DNA of 10,786 nt from Azonexus sp. (GTDB taxonomy: Bacteria > Pseudomonadota > Gammaproteobacteria > Burkholderiales > Rhodocyclaceae), in the NCBI GenBank assembly GCA_031285115.1, contig JAITWU010000144.1:1-10786 (forward strand), in the 5' to 3' direction. The position numbers and the translations under genes are program-made. How positions within the stretch are numbered: position 1 is the stretch's first letter; the number at the start of each line of letters is the position of its first letter. The notes below the pieces were generated by a model. That model saw only the letters and a list, made by a program, of their open reading frames with translations, was not told where the DNA came from and did not search any database. Shown piece by piece: positions 1 to 6,514 of the stretch.

Positions 1-152
1 TCTTTCAGACGCACGGCTTCTTCAACGGATATTTCGTCAAAGGGGTTCATGCTCATTTTGACGTTGGCCAGATCAACGCCAGAACCATCGGCTTTGACCC
101 GGGCTTTGACGTTGTAGTCGATGACCCGCTTGACGGGGACGAGAATTTTCAC
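1..152 (-). CDS. etfB: Electron transfer flavoprotein beta subunit, 5' part only
   Basis: This is the N-terminal ~50 codons of EtfB; the gene continues past the left edge. EtfB pairs with EtfA to carry electrons from acyl-CoA dehydrogenases to ETF:quinone oxidoreductase in the cytoplasm. The protein begins [20 protein letters not shown] and continues with a conserved [17 protein letters not shown] stretch, the classic EtfB/FixA opening (an initial beta strand, then the N-P-F-D-E block). The start is GTG at 152-150, preceded by AGGAG at 163-159 with good spacing. It diverges from a TetR-family gene, and regulators of this family often control fatty-acid or acyl-CoA oxidation genes, so local regulation is plausible. 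Family identity is clear from the motif; the alternative FixA (nitrogen-fixation paralogue) is less likely but cannot be excluded without the rest of the operon. Confidence 0.9.
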   Translation of the reverse strand, partial: MKILVPVKRVIDYNVKARVKADGSGVDLANVKMSMNPFDEISVEEAVRLK

Positions 153-191
153 GGAGTTCTCCTGTTCGATTGATGTGTTCAAGGTAAAAAT

Positions 192-256
192 TTGACGGGC
201 TTTTCTTCAATCCGCTCAAGGGCCATACTGTGTCGTATGGAAAATAAGCCTGTCAA
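192..256. promoter_or_regulatory. Nested inverted repeats between etfB and tetR, probable operator
   Basis: The outer dyad pairs 192-208 with 240-256: 14 of 17 positions are complementary, and the outermost 11 (TTGACGGGCTT / AAGCCTGTCAA) differ at one position. Nested inside its loop is a perfect CCATAC-N6-GTATGG palindrome at 223-240. The outer arms present TTGACG on the plus strand and TTGACA on the minus strand, both -35-like and pointing at each other, but I see no good -10 hexamer at 16-18 bp from either. The position between divergent etfB and a TetR gene is where an autoregulatory operator would be expected. The dyads are seen directly; the operator role is inference. Confidence 0.5.
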
Positions 257-281
257 GCCCTCAAGCGATTCTGCAAGCAAA

Positions 282-884
282 ATGACCGCCGCCAACCTCC
301 CGGCGCAACCGTCACGCCCATCGCACCCATCACGCCTCCCGCTCGGCCAGGCTGACTGGATCGCGGCGGCGACCGAGGTGCTGGCCCGCGAAGGCGTCAG
401 CGGCCTGCGTGTCGAAGTCTTGGCTAAACGCTGCGGCGTGACCAAAGGCAGCTTTTACTGGCATTTCAAGGATCGTCAAGCGCTGCTCGCCGCCGTTCTT
501 CAGCACTGGAAACAGGGACGCATCCGCGATATTGAAAAAACCACCTTCTTCAAGCCGGGCGAGGAACTGGAGCGGATCAATCACCTGATTGAGTTGTACG
601 GCGCCAACCCGAACCGCAAGGGCATGGAAATCGAACTGGCGATCCGCGACTGGGCGCGCTACGACGACAAAGCGGCGGCAGTGGTCGAAGCCGTCGACCT
701 CCACCGCCTCGAATGCGCGCGCAAGCTGTTTGTCGCTGCCGGTATGTCGGAAACGGAAGCCAAAAGCCGCAGTTTATTGCTCTATGCCTGCGCCTTCGGC
801 CTGTCGCTGATGCGCTACGCGCCTTTTGACAGCAATCTGCCGCAACTCAAACAACGCCTCTCCGAGCGCATTGTTGCTGTTTAA
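282..884 (+). CDS. TetR/AcrR-family transcriptional regulator
   Basis: This is a cytoplasmic one-component repressor of about 200 residues. Residues ~20-65 form the DNA-binding domain: helix 1 (ADWIAAATEVLAREG), then the helix-turn-helix with VTKGSFYWHFKDRQALL, a diagnostic TetR signature. The remaining ~135 residues are the helical ligand-binding and dimerisation domain, which is not conserved enough to name the ligand. The start is uncertain. In-frame TTG at 192 and ATG at 237 also exist, but third-position G/C is low from 237 to 281 and becomes typical only after ATG 282, and both upstream starts lie in the operator-like repeats. No start has an ideal Shine-Dalgarno; TTG 192 has AAGG seven bases before it. 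The gene diverges from etfB, so control of electron-transfer or acyl-CoA genes is the simplest guess. Its TAA stop overlaps the stop of the convergent lipoprotein gene. Confidence 0.88.
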   Translation: MTAANLPAQPSRPSHPSRLPLGQADWIAAATEVLAREGVSGLRVEVLAKRCGVTKGSFYWHFKDRQALLAAVLQHWKQGRIRDIEKTTFFKPGEELERINHLIELYGANPNRKGMEIELAIRDWARYDDKAAAVVEAVDLHRLECARKLFVAAGMSETEAKSRSLLLYACAFGLSLMRYAPFDSNLPQLKQRLSERIVAV

Positions 885-1498
885 TCGAAGCAGGCGCGCA
901 GCCGCCCGCTGGTTGTCAATTTCTGCTCCCAGTCGAGGAGTTCCCCGGCCAGACGATCGACGACAGTCTTGAGCGCCGCCACGCCGCCACGGGCGTCGGC
1001 GGTCGCCGCCGGGCTGCTGATCGACCAGGGCCGTTCGGCCAGCGACCGACGGCCCGCATCGAGCCACAACGCCTTGCCTTGGAGGAGGCCGATACTGTCA
1101 TTGGGGCTGGCAAAAATCTGGCTGAATTCAGAGAGTTCAATACGCAACACACATTTGCCGCTGACCTGCCCGGCGGCAGTCAGATCCAGTGTCTGCATCA
1201 AACGCTGCGCGACCAGTTGGGTCGGCGGCCCGGCCCAGCGCGAACGGGTGTATTCGCGCAACTGCGAGGCGTCGGCGTAACTCAACCGGTAATTGACGCC
1301 AAGGCCGTCGAGCCACTGCGGCGCCTTGATTTCTAGAGCGACTTTGGCGGGCCGGGCGCGGACTTCCTTGAGCGGCGGCGGCGTTCCGAAATCGTGCAGC
1401 GTCATGCCGGTTTCGCCGCCGCGCTTGCCAGCGAGAAAGCAGCCGCCGAGCAGGGCTGCCGCCAGAACCACCATCGTCATACGCATGTTCACGGTCAC
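881..1498 (-). CDS. ABC-type transport auxiliary lipoprotein (PqiC-like) of the MCE system
   Basis: This is an outer-membrane-type lipoprotein of ~205 residues that partners MCE lipid transporters, as PqiC does for PqiAB. The N-terminus is a lipoprotein signal: a hydrophobic stretch ending LLGGC, with the lipidated cysteine at residue 20. The mature part shows features of the ABC-auxiliary lipoprotein family (DUF330/ABC_trans_aux): early YxL-like strands, the LREYTRSRWAGPPTQLV block ('Y..SRWA.PP..L'), then CVLRIELSEFSQIFASPNDS. It is the last gene of the four-gene operon. GTG at 1498 overlaps the MCE gene stop (GTGA) but sits only two bases after AAGGAG. The in-frame GTG at 1492 has the better eight-base spacing and may be the true start. 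The stop shares TTAA with the convergent tetR gene, leaving no room for a terminator between them. Confidence 0.85.
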   Translation of the reverse strand: MTVNMRMTMVVLAAALLGGCFLAGKRGGETGMTLHDFGTPPPLKEVRARPAKVALEIKAPQWLDGLGVNYRLSYADASQLREYTRSRWAGPPTQLVAQRLMQTLDLTAAGQVSGKCVLRIELSEFSQIFASPNDSIGLLQGKALWLDAGRRSLAERPWSISSPAATADARGGVAALKTVVDRLAGELLDWEQKLTTSGRLRACFD

Positions 1499-2421
1499 GG
1501 CTCCTTCCCATCAGTAAAGCCCGGTTCGCCGGGGCCGGGCGGCGCGGCTGGCGCTCCCAGAACGAGGCTGTGCGGCGAATCGCCGAGAATATCGAGAACC
1601 CGGTTCAATTGCCGGACGGTGGTCGAAAAATCGCCAGCCGCCTCATTGAGACGCGGTATCAGCGCCGCCGCGCCGCCGCTGGCCGGGTCGCCAATGGCGG
1701 CATCGAGTTTGTCAGCGGCCCGCTGCACGGCGCCAGCCGCAGCGCGGACATCGGCCAGCAGCGGGCCAGCCTCGGCGAGCGCGGCGGACAGATTGTTGGC
1801 GTTCTTGTCGTCGAGCACTTTGCGCATCTGCAACAGGGTCAGGTTGAGATTTTCCAGCGCCGGTTTCATGCCAGCCGAAACGGCGGCCAGGTTACCCAGC
1901 GTCGCCGTCAGGTGGGTGCGGTTTTCGGCATTGAATGCGGCATCGAGGTCGGTCATCAACTGACGCGCCTGATCGAGCGTCGCCTGGCCGCTTTCGCCCA
2001 GTTCGTCGAGGAGCGACGGAATCAGCGCAATGTGCGGCGGATTTTTGTTGTCCGGCAGGAGCGGCTGCCCGGTGCTGCCGGATTCCATCAGCGAAAGGTA
2101 GGCGAGGCCGGTGACGCCCTGATAGTTGAGCTTGGCGACAGTGCCCTGAGTCAGCCGGATGGCGTGGTCGATGGCGATGGTGATGAGGATATTGTTGGCG
2201 TCGCCGCCGTCGATCCGGATACGGCTGACCCGGCCAACGCGAATGCCGCGATAACGCACCTGCGCCTGCTCATTGAGGCCGTTTACGCTCTGGTCGGTGA
2301 CGACGATGTAAGTGTCGATTTCCTTTTTTTCGCCACCCAACCAGTGGACGGCGAAAAGTGCGGCGGCCAGCAGCAGCAGGGCGAAAATCCCGGCGATGAG
2401 GGCGTGTGATTTATTCTCCAT
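1495..2421 (-). CDS. MlaD-family MCE protein, periplasmic lipid-transfer subunit
   Basis: This is the substrate-binding/channel subunit of an MCE-type lipid ABC transporter, 308 residues, anchored in the inner membrane and facing the periplasm. Residues ~7-28 form a single N-terminal transmembrane helix (ALIAGIFALLLLAAALFAV). Residues ~37-117 form one MCE/MlaD domain, recognised by VNGLNEQAQVRYRGIRVGRV and by VAKLNYQGVTGLAYLSL near its end. The C-terminal ~180 residues are mostly helical (LDQARQLMTDLDAAF, LENLNLTLLQMRKVL), ending in a Pro/Gly-rich tail. It is longer than E. coli MlaD (~180 residues), as in MlaD proteins that carry a C-terminal helical extension. The ATG at 2421 lies nine bases after the ATPase gene stop and lacks a strong Shine-Dalgarno, suggesting coupled translation. 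It overlaps the lipoprotein gene by four bases. The canonical MlaC partner is absent here. Confidence 0.92.
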   Translation of the reverse strand: MENKSHALIAGIFALLLLAAALFAVHWLGGEKKEIDTYIVVTDQSVNGLNEQAQVRYRGIRVGRVSRIRIDGGDANNILITIAIDHAIRLTQGTVAKLNYQGVTGLAYLSLMESGSTGQPLLPDNKNPPHIALIPSLLDELGESGQATLDQARQLMTDLDAAFNAENRTHLTATLGNLAAVSAGMKPALENLNLTLLQMRKVLDDKNANNLSAALAEAGPLLADVRAAAGAVQRAADKLDAAIGDPASGGAAALIPRLNEAAGDFSTTVRQLNRVLDILGDSPHSLVLGAPAAPPGPGEPGFTDGKEP

Positions 2422-2430
2422 GACTTGCCA

Positions 2431-3186
2431 TTAAAGCAGTTTTGGCGGATGGCTGGCAAAAAAACCCTGGATGAAAGGATGTTCAACAGCCATCACCTCG
2501 GTTTTCAAACCGCAGGCGACCAAGCCCTGGTCGGCGAGAACGGCGACATGGCTGGCGAGGCTGTGCAGGGTTTCGAGGTCGTGCGTGACCATCACCACCG
2601 TCAGATTCAAGGCCCGCTGCAAACTGGCGATCAACTCGACAAATTTTTTGCTGCGCTCGGGGTCAAGACCGGCGGTCGGCTCATCGAGCAGCAGCAGTTC
2701 CGGCTCCAGAGCGAGGGCGCGGGCGAGCGCCACGCGCTTGATCATGCCGCCGGACAATTCGGCGGGCATCAGGCCGCCATCCGGCGGCGTCAGTTCGACC
2801 ATGGCGAGCTTGAGATGGACGAGGCGGCGAATCCAGTCCTCATCGAGGCAACGCAGTTCGCGCAAGGGAAAGGCGATGTTGTCGAAGACCGACAGCGCCG
2901 AATACAACGCCCCCTGCTGGAACAACATGCCGAGACGGCGACGCGCGGCGCGCTGGCGCTGGCTGTCGGCATCGGCCAGATCGACCCCGAACAGGCGGAC
3001 GCTGCCAGCCGTCGGCCGCAGGAGGCCGAGGATTTCGCGCAGTAAAGTGGTCTTGCCGCTGCCCGAACCGCCGAGCAACGCGAGAATCTGGCCGCTGGCG
3101 ACGCTCAGATTGATGTCGCGGTGGATGACCTGGCGACCAAAGCGGGTGCCGATACCGGCGAGTTCGATGACCGGCGGCGGCTTCAC
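2431..3186 (-). CDS. MlaF-like ABC transporter ATP-binding protein
   Basis: This is the cytoplasmic ATPase that powers the MCE lipid transporter, 251 residues. Visible motifs: Walker A GGSGSGKT (39-46), Q-loop FQQGAL (Q90/Q91), ABC signature LSGGM (144-148), Walker B LLLLDE with catalytic Glu169, D-loop GLDP (173-176) and switch His202 (VTHD). The LSGGM variant instead of LSGGQ, together with the FQQGALYSALSVFDNIAFPLRE context, is typical of the MlaF/Mkl subfamily. The start is GTG at 3186-3184, forming a GTGA overlap with the permease stop. The open frame continues upstream to 3858, but that part is the permease gene read out of frame. The gene lies between permease and MCE genes, so all four products very likely form one complex. 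Confidence 0.94.
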   Translation of the reverse strand: MKPPPVIELAGIGTRFGRQVIHRDINLSVASGQILALLGGSGSGKTTLLREILGLLRPTAGSVRLFGVDLADADSQRQRAARRRLGMLFQQGALYSALSVFDNIAFPLRELRCLDEDWIRRLVHLKLAMVELTPPDGGLMPAELSGGMIKRVALARALALEPELLLLDEPTAGLDPERSKKFVELIASLQRALNLTVVMVTHDLETLHSLASHVAVLADQGLVACGLKTEVMAVEHPFIQGFFASHPPKLL

Positions 3187-4301
3187 AGCGTCGGCACGCC
3201 GATGTGGCGGGTGAAAACGGCAAACAGCGCATCGGCCAGAATGACCGAGGTGATGGCCGTGACCACGGCCCGCGTCGTGTTGCTCGACAGACTTTCCGTG
3301 TCGGGCCGGACGCGCAAACCGAAATGACAGGCGACGAGGGCAATGACAAAACCAAACACAACGCCCTTGCCGAGTCCGATGTAAAGATTCGCCACCGGCA
3401 CCGTGCGCGGCAGGCTCTCGATAAAATAGGCCAGCGACAGATCGAGCTGGGCCAGCGCCGCCAACATGCCGCCGAACAGCGCCACCGCCGAAGTCCACAG
3501 CACGACCAGGGGCATCGCCACGGTCAGGCCGATGATTTTCGGCAGCACCACGCGCTGGCTGCGAGAAACGCCCATCGTCGCCAGCGCGTCGATTTCTTCG
3601 GTCACGCGCATGACGCCAATCTGCGCCGTCATCGCCGAGCCGGAGCGGCCAGCGACCAGCACCGCCACCAGCACCGGCCCGAGTTCGCGGATGATCGAAA
3701 TGCCGAGAATATTGACGATGAAAATATCCGCGCCAAAGCTCTGCAATTGCAGTGCCGACAGATAGCTGAGGGTGACGCCGATGAGAAAACCGACCAGCGC
3801 CGCCACCGGCAACGCCTGAGCGCCGGATTTGTAAATATTGGCCGACAGCTCGCGCCACGGAAATTCGCCGGGATGCCGCGCCAGATAAGCCAGATCAAGC
3901 CATATTCGGCCAAACAGGATGACCATGCCGCGGGCGTTGTCAAAGAAACGCAACACCTGCCCGCCAAGCGCCGTTAGCGGATTGAAAGGCGGTGACGCCG
4001 CCACTGGCAGCGCCGTCGGCAATTCGGCAACCCGCGCCAATATCCGGCGATGTAGCGGCAGAATAGTTAGTTCCGTCGGCCAGGCATGGCCCCAGCTACG
4101 CCACAGCAGCACCGCCGCCGCGCTGTCGAGGCGCTCCAGTTGTGACAGATCCCAAGCGCCCGGAGCCGCTCCGGCCTGTTCCAGTTGGCGGCGCAAATGG
4201 TCGAGTTGCGGCAGCAGCGCCGCCAGCGTCCAGTCGCCGGACAGCGCCGCCCGGCCCTCGCTCATCTGCAATTGCGGCGTCACGCCGCCAGCCTCGGACA
4301 C
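3183..4301 (-). CDS. MlaE-family lipid ABC transporter permease with N-terminal STAS domain
   Basis: This is the inner-membrane permease subunit, ~372 residues. Residues ~10-100 resemble a STAS domain (EGRAALSGDWTLAALLPQL, then AAPGAWDLSQLERLDSAAAVLLW), which corresponds to a separate MlaB protein in E. coli. Residues ~105-372 are the MlaE (DUF140) domain with about five hydrophobic helices and the conserved ELGPVLVAVLVAGRSGSAM plus IGVMRVTEEIDALATMGV blocks. So MlaB and MlaE functions appear fused. The annotated GTG start (4301) has GAGG almost touching it; GTG at 4283, six codons inside, has GAGG at an eight-base distance and may be the real start. It is the first gene of the operon and lies only 30 bases downstream of the pilin stop, so it may partly depend on pilin read-through. 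Confidence 0.93.
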   Translation of the reverse strand: MSEAGGVTPQLQMSEGRAALSGDWTLAALLPQLDHLRRQLEQAGAAPGAWDLSQLERLDSAAAVLLWRSWGHAWPTELTILPLHRRILARVAELPTALPVAASPPFNPLTALGGQVLRFFDNARGMVILFGRIWLDLAYLARHPGEFPWRELSANIYKSGAQALPVAALVGFLIGVTLSYLSALQLQSFGADIFIVNILGISIIRELGPVLVAVLVAGRSGSAMTAQIGVMRVTEEIDALATMGVSRSQRVVLPKIIGLTVAMPLVVLWTSAVALFGGMLAALAQLDLSLAYFIESLPRTVPVANLYIGLGKGVVFGFVIALVACHFGLRVRPDTESLSSNTTRAVVTAITSVILADALFAVFTRHIGVPTL

Positions 4302-4331
4302 CTCAGCGCACCATCAATTTTGCACAATCTT

Positions 4332-4868
4332 TCAGCACGCTGAATTGCGATTTTTCTCATTTTGCACACTTTTGAATGTCGGCGCCTGACCCGCGCCGCT
4401 CGCCTGCACATAGACAACGCTGCAATCATTGGTCGCATGGGCCGAGTCAGGATACACCGACATGCTGCCGTAGCCGGATTCGCCGAGCGGAACGGCGCGA
4501 GCGACACAGTAATCGGTTTTTGCAGCGACGCCCTTGGTGCAACTGCCAGCCTTGCTGTTGGCGGCGCCCAGACCCGCCAGTTCGGTGATGTCAGCCGCCG
4601 CCGGATAACCGTAGATCAAGGTATAGGTTTTGCCGTCAATCGTTATCTGATCGCCGCTCCCATGCACCAGCCAGGCCGCATGAGCCAGTTCCGTAGCCGT
4701 CATCAGGGCGGCGCGGGCGCCGTCGAGCTTGGCAATGCGCGCGTCTCTTTGCAGATCGACATATTTTGGCAGCGCAATCGCGCTCAGGATGCCGAGGATG
4801 ACAACCACGGCAACCAACTCAATCAGGGTGAACCCCTGCTGATGTTTGACTGTCTGGCGCTCAAGCAT
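4332..4868 (-). CDS. MSHA-like type IV prepilin
   Basis: This is a type IV pilin subunit precursor of 178 residues. A 12-residue leader ends in Gly12 and is followed by FTLIELVAVVVILGILSAIA, the prepilin peptidase (PilD) site with Glu at mature position +5 and the hydrophobic N-terminal helix. The following PKYVDLQRDARIAKLDGARA and YGYPAA blocks resemble MshA-type pilins. Four cysteines occur (GSC, DYC, NDCS and the final residue); the last two could close the C-terminal disulfide loop usual in pilins. The ATG has AAGGAG seven bases upstream. No pilus assembly genes are in the window, so the product would use machinery encoded elsewhere. The 3' end of the gene is A/T-rich compared with the rest. 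It could be a minor pilin or a T2SS pseudopilin, but the MshA resemblance is the best fit. Confidence 0.88.
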   Translation of the reverse strand: MLERQTVKHQQGFTLIELVAVVVILGILSAIALPKYVDLQRDARIAKLDGARAALMTATELAHAAWLVHGSGDQITIDGKTYTLIYGYPAAADITELAGLGAANSKAGSCTKGVAAKTDYCVARAVPLGESGYGSMSVYPDSAHATNDCSVVYVQASGAGQAPTFKSVQNEKNRNSAC

Positions 4869-4886
4869 TTTGCCGCTCCTTGCAAA

Positions 4887-4908
4887 TTGCCATATTTATT
4901 ATATGCAA
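4887..4908. repeat. A/T-rich inverted repeat in the pilin leader
   Basis: TTGC(C)ATAT and ATATGCAA pair as eight-base arms with one bulged base, around a five-base TTATT loop. It lies at the predicted 5' end of the pilin transcript. It could be an operator or an mRNA-stabilising hairpin; the sequence does not distinguish these. Confidence 0.45.
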
Positions 4909-4913
4909 ACTGC

Positions 4914-4941
4914 ATTATAGCCATTTTTTTATTTATGTCAT
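4914..4941 (-). promoter_or_regulatory. Sigma-70-type promoter of the pilin gene
   Basis: Read on the minus strand, ATGACA (4941-4936, 5/6 of the -35 consensus) is followed after 16 bases by a perfect TATAAT (4919-4914). Transcription would start near 4907, giving a ~39-base leader with AAGGAG before the pilin ATG. The -35 box overlaps the last codons and stop of ppx. A second perfect TATAAT at 4903-4898 lacks a good -35. Confidence 0.65.
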
Positions 4942-6432
4942 TTTTTTAACCACCCTGGCCCGGATCGCATAGTCGCGCCCAATCTGCCGCCAGATGGCCG
5001 TTTCTTCGGCGAGCGCCGCCGCCGTCCACGGGTTGCCAGCGAGCCAGTCGCCCGGCAGGCCGAGCTGAAAGCCATTGCCTTGCGGTTTGACCGTCCACGC
5101 TGGCAGGGCGCGGTCGTCGCGCGTGCGGTGTAGCAACACGGCGAGCCGCAGACAGAAAATGAGACGCCAGATGCTGTTGTCGGCGGGAATTTCGCCCAGT
5201 TTTTCCAGCTTGCCGCGATGGCCGAGTACGAGCATGGCCAGCCGCGCCTGATCCTTATGCGAAAAACCGGGCATGTCGGCATAGGTCAGGATGTAAGCGC
5301 CATGCTTGTGATAGGCGTTGTGGGCGACGGAAATGCCGATTTCATGCAGGCGGCAGGCCCAGGCGAGAAACTGCCGGTCGTCCTCGGCCACGGCGCCGCC
5401 CAGTTGGTCGAGCGCCAGCAGCGCCGTCGCCTCGATCCGTCCGGCCTGCTCGGCTTCGACCTGATAGCGGCGGCCAAACTGCGCCACCGTCGCATCGCGC
5501 ATGTCGTGGTGGTGGAAGCGGCCCAGAAGGTCATACATGACGCCGAGGCGCAAAGCGCCGTCGCCGTAAGTCATGCGTTCGATGTCGAGTTCGGCGAAAA
5601 CGGCGGACATGATGGCAATGCCGCCCGGCAAAGTCAGCGGGCGGTCGCCGCGCGCGCCTTGCAGATCGAGCGCCTCTGCCGAGCCAGCCTTGACCAGGAG
5701 GGCGCACAGCCGCTCCAGACCGCTGCGGGTAATGCCGATTTCGCCCGCCGGATTGAGGTCATTCTGTTCAAGAATATCGGCAATGGCGCGCGCCGTGCCC
5801 GAGGAGCCAACCGCCTCCTGCCAGCCGAAACGCTGGTAATCGCGGGCGATCAGTTCGATTTCCTTGGCCGCCGCCGCCTGCGCCTCGCGCAGCCGCTTTT
5901 TGTCGACCCGGCGGTCGGGAAAAAATCGCTGCGTATAACTGACGCTGCCCATGTACAGCGATTCCATCCGCTCCGGATCGTGCCGCTTGCCGATGATGAA
6001 TTCGGTCGAGCCGCCGCCAATATCGACGACCAGCCGCCGGTGGCTGACCAGCGGCAGCGAATGCGAGACGCCGATGTAGATCAGGCGCGCTTCCTCGCGG
6101 CCCGCGATGACTTCGATGGGAAAGCCGAGCGCCGCCTCAGCCAGCGGCAGAAACTGATCGGCATTTTTGGCGACGCGCAGGGTATTGGTCGCCACCGCCC
6201 GCACAGCGCCCTTGTCGATGCCGCGCAGACGCTCGCCGAACAGGCGCAGCGCCATCAGCCCCCGTTCCTGGGCGGCGGCGTCGAGCTGCTTGTCAGCCGT
6301 CAGGCCAGCCGCCAGACGCACGGGTTCCTTCAAGGAATCAAGCACATAAATCTGGTCATCGACGACCCGTCCGACTTGCAGACGGAAGCTGTTGGAGCCT
6401 AGATCAATGGCCGCCACGGTTTCATAAATCAT
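4933..6432 (-). CDS. ppx: Exopolyphosphatase, Ppx/GppA family
   Basis: This is a cytoplasmic phosphatase that removes terminal phosphates from polyphosphate and, in related GppA enzymes, converts pppGpp to ppGpp; 499 residues from ATG 6432. The N-terminal ASKHA fold shows the first phosphate loop IDLGSNSFRL (9-18), the GREEARLIYIG block (111-121) with the conserved acidic residues, and the second phosphate loop DIGGGSTEF (137-145), followed by GSSGTARAIADIL. The C-terminal ~190 residues are the HD-like helical domain (CRLHEIGISVAHNAYHKHGAYIL). Length matches the long Ppx form. An in-frame GTG at 6444 adds four residues; neither start has a strong Shine-Dalgarno. It lies between the pilin and the response regulator, all on the minus strand. 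Ppx and GppA cannot be separated safely by eye, but Ppx is favoured for a single betaproteobacterial copy. Confidence 0.92.
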   Translation of the reverse strand: MIYETVAAIDLGSNSFRLQVGRVVDDQIYVLDSLKEPVRLAAGLTADKQLDAAAQERGLMALRLFGERLRGIDKGAVRAVATNTLRVAKNADQFLPLAEAALGFPIEVIAGREEARLIYIGVSHSLPLVSHRRLVVDIGGGSTEFIIGKRHDPERMESLYMGSVSYTQRFFPDRRVDKKRLREAQAAAAKEIELIARDYQRFGWQEAVGSSGTARAIADILEQNDLNPAGEIGITRSGLERLCALLVKAGSAEALDLQGARGDRPLTLPGGIAIMSAVFAELDIERMTYGDGALRLGVMYDLLGRFHHHDMRDATVAQFGRRYQVEAEQAGRIEATALLALDQLGGAVAEDDRQFLAWACRLHEIGISVAHNAYHKHGAYILTYADMPGFSHKDQARLAMLVLGHRGKLEKLGEIPADNSIWRLIFCLRLAVLLHRTRDDRALPAWTVKPQGNGFQLGLPGDWLAGNPWTAAALAEETAIWRQIGRDYAIRARVVKKMT

Positions 6433-6461
6433 CGGCTGGAACACGCCCGGAGAAGAATCGC

Positions 6462-6481
6462 GGCGAATTCTAGCATTCGCC
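6462..6481. repeat. Inverted repeat over the putative ppx -10 region
   Basis: GGCGAAT (6462-6468) and ATTCGCC (6475-6481) form a perfect seven-base dyad with a six-base centre. No T-tract follows on either strand, so it is not an intrinsic terminator. It overlaps TAGAAT on the minus strand (6472-6467), a 5/6 match to a -10 box for ppx, so a regulatory role is possible. Confidence 0.4.
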
Positions 6482-6490
6482 TTCCCGGTC

Positions 6491-6514
6491 TCTTATGACG
6501 ATTCTTATGACGAT
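6491..6514 (-). repeat. 12-bp tandem duplication, Pho-box-like, upstream of ppx
   Basis: TCTTATGACGAT occurs twice in a row (6491-6502 and 6503-6514), perfectly. On the minus strand it reads TCGTCAT-AAGAA-TCGTCAT, which resembles the E. coli Pho box (CTGTCAT direct repeats); each half matches 5 of 7 bases, but the period is 12 rather than 11. It also contains the response-regulator stop codon and an in-frame copy of that stop 12 bases later. The repeat is certain; the PhoB role is speculative. Confidence 0.45.

Noticed and set aside
192..236. TTG 192 as the tetR start
   Set aside because: It has a fair Shine-Dalgarno, but the following codons have atypical third positions and the segment is occupied by inverted repeats; kept only as an alternative.
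3187..3858. Upstream extension of the MlaF frame (open to 3858)
   Set aside because: This part overlaps the permease gene in another frame and has no ABC or other domain; the GTG at 3186 with GTGA overlap is the natural start.
4331..4344. TTCAGC-GT/AC-GCTGAA dyad at the pilin stop as a terminator
   Set aside because: Only five usable pairs and no T-tract downstream on the minus strand.
5218..6402. 394-residue plus-strand open frame
   Set aside because: Antisense shadow of ppx caused by high G+C; no recognisable domain, while the minus strand encodes a clear Ppx.
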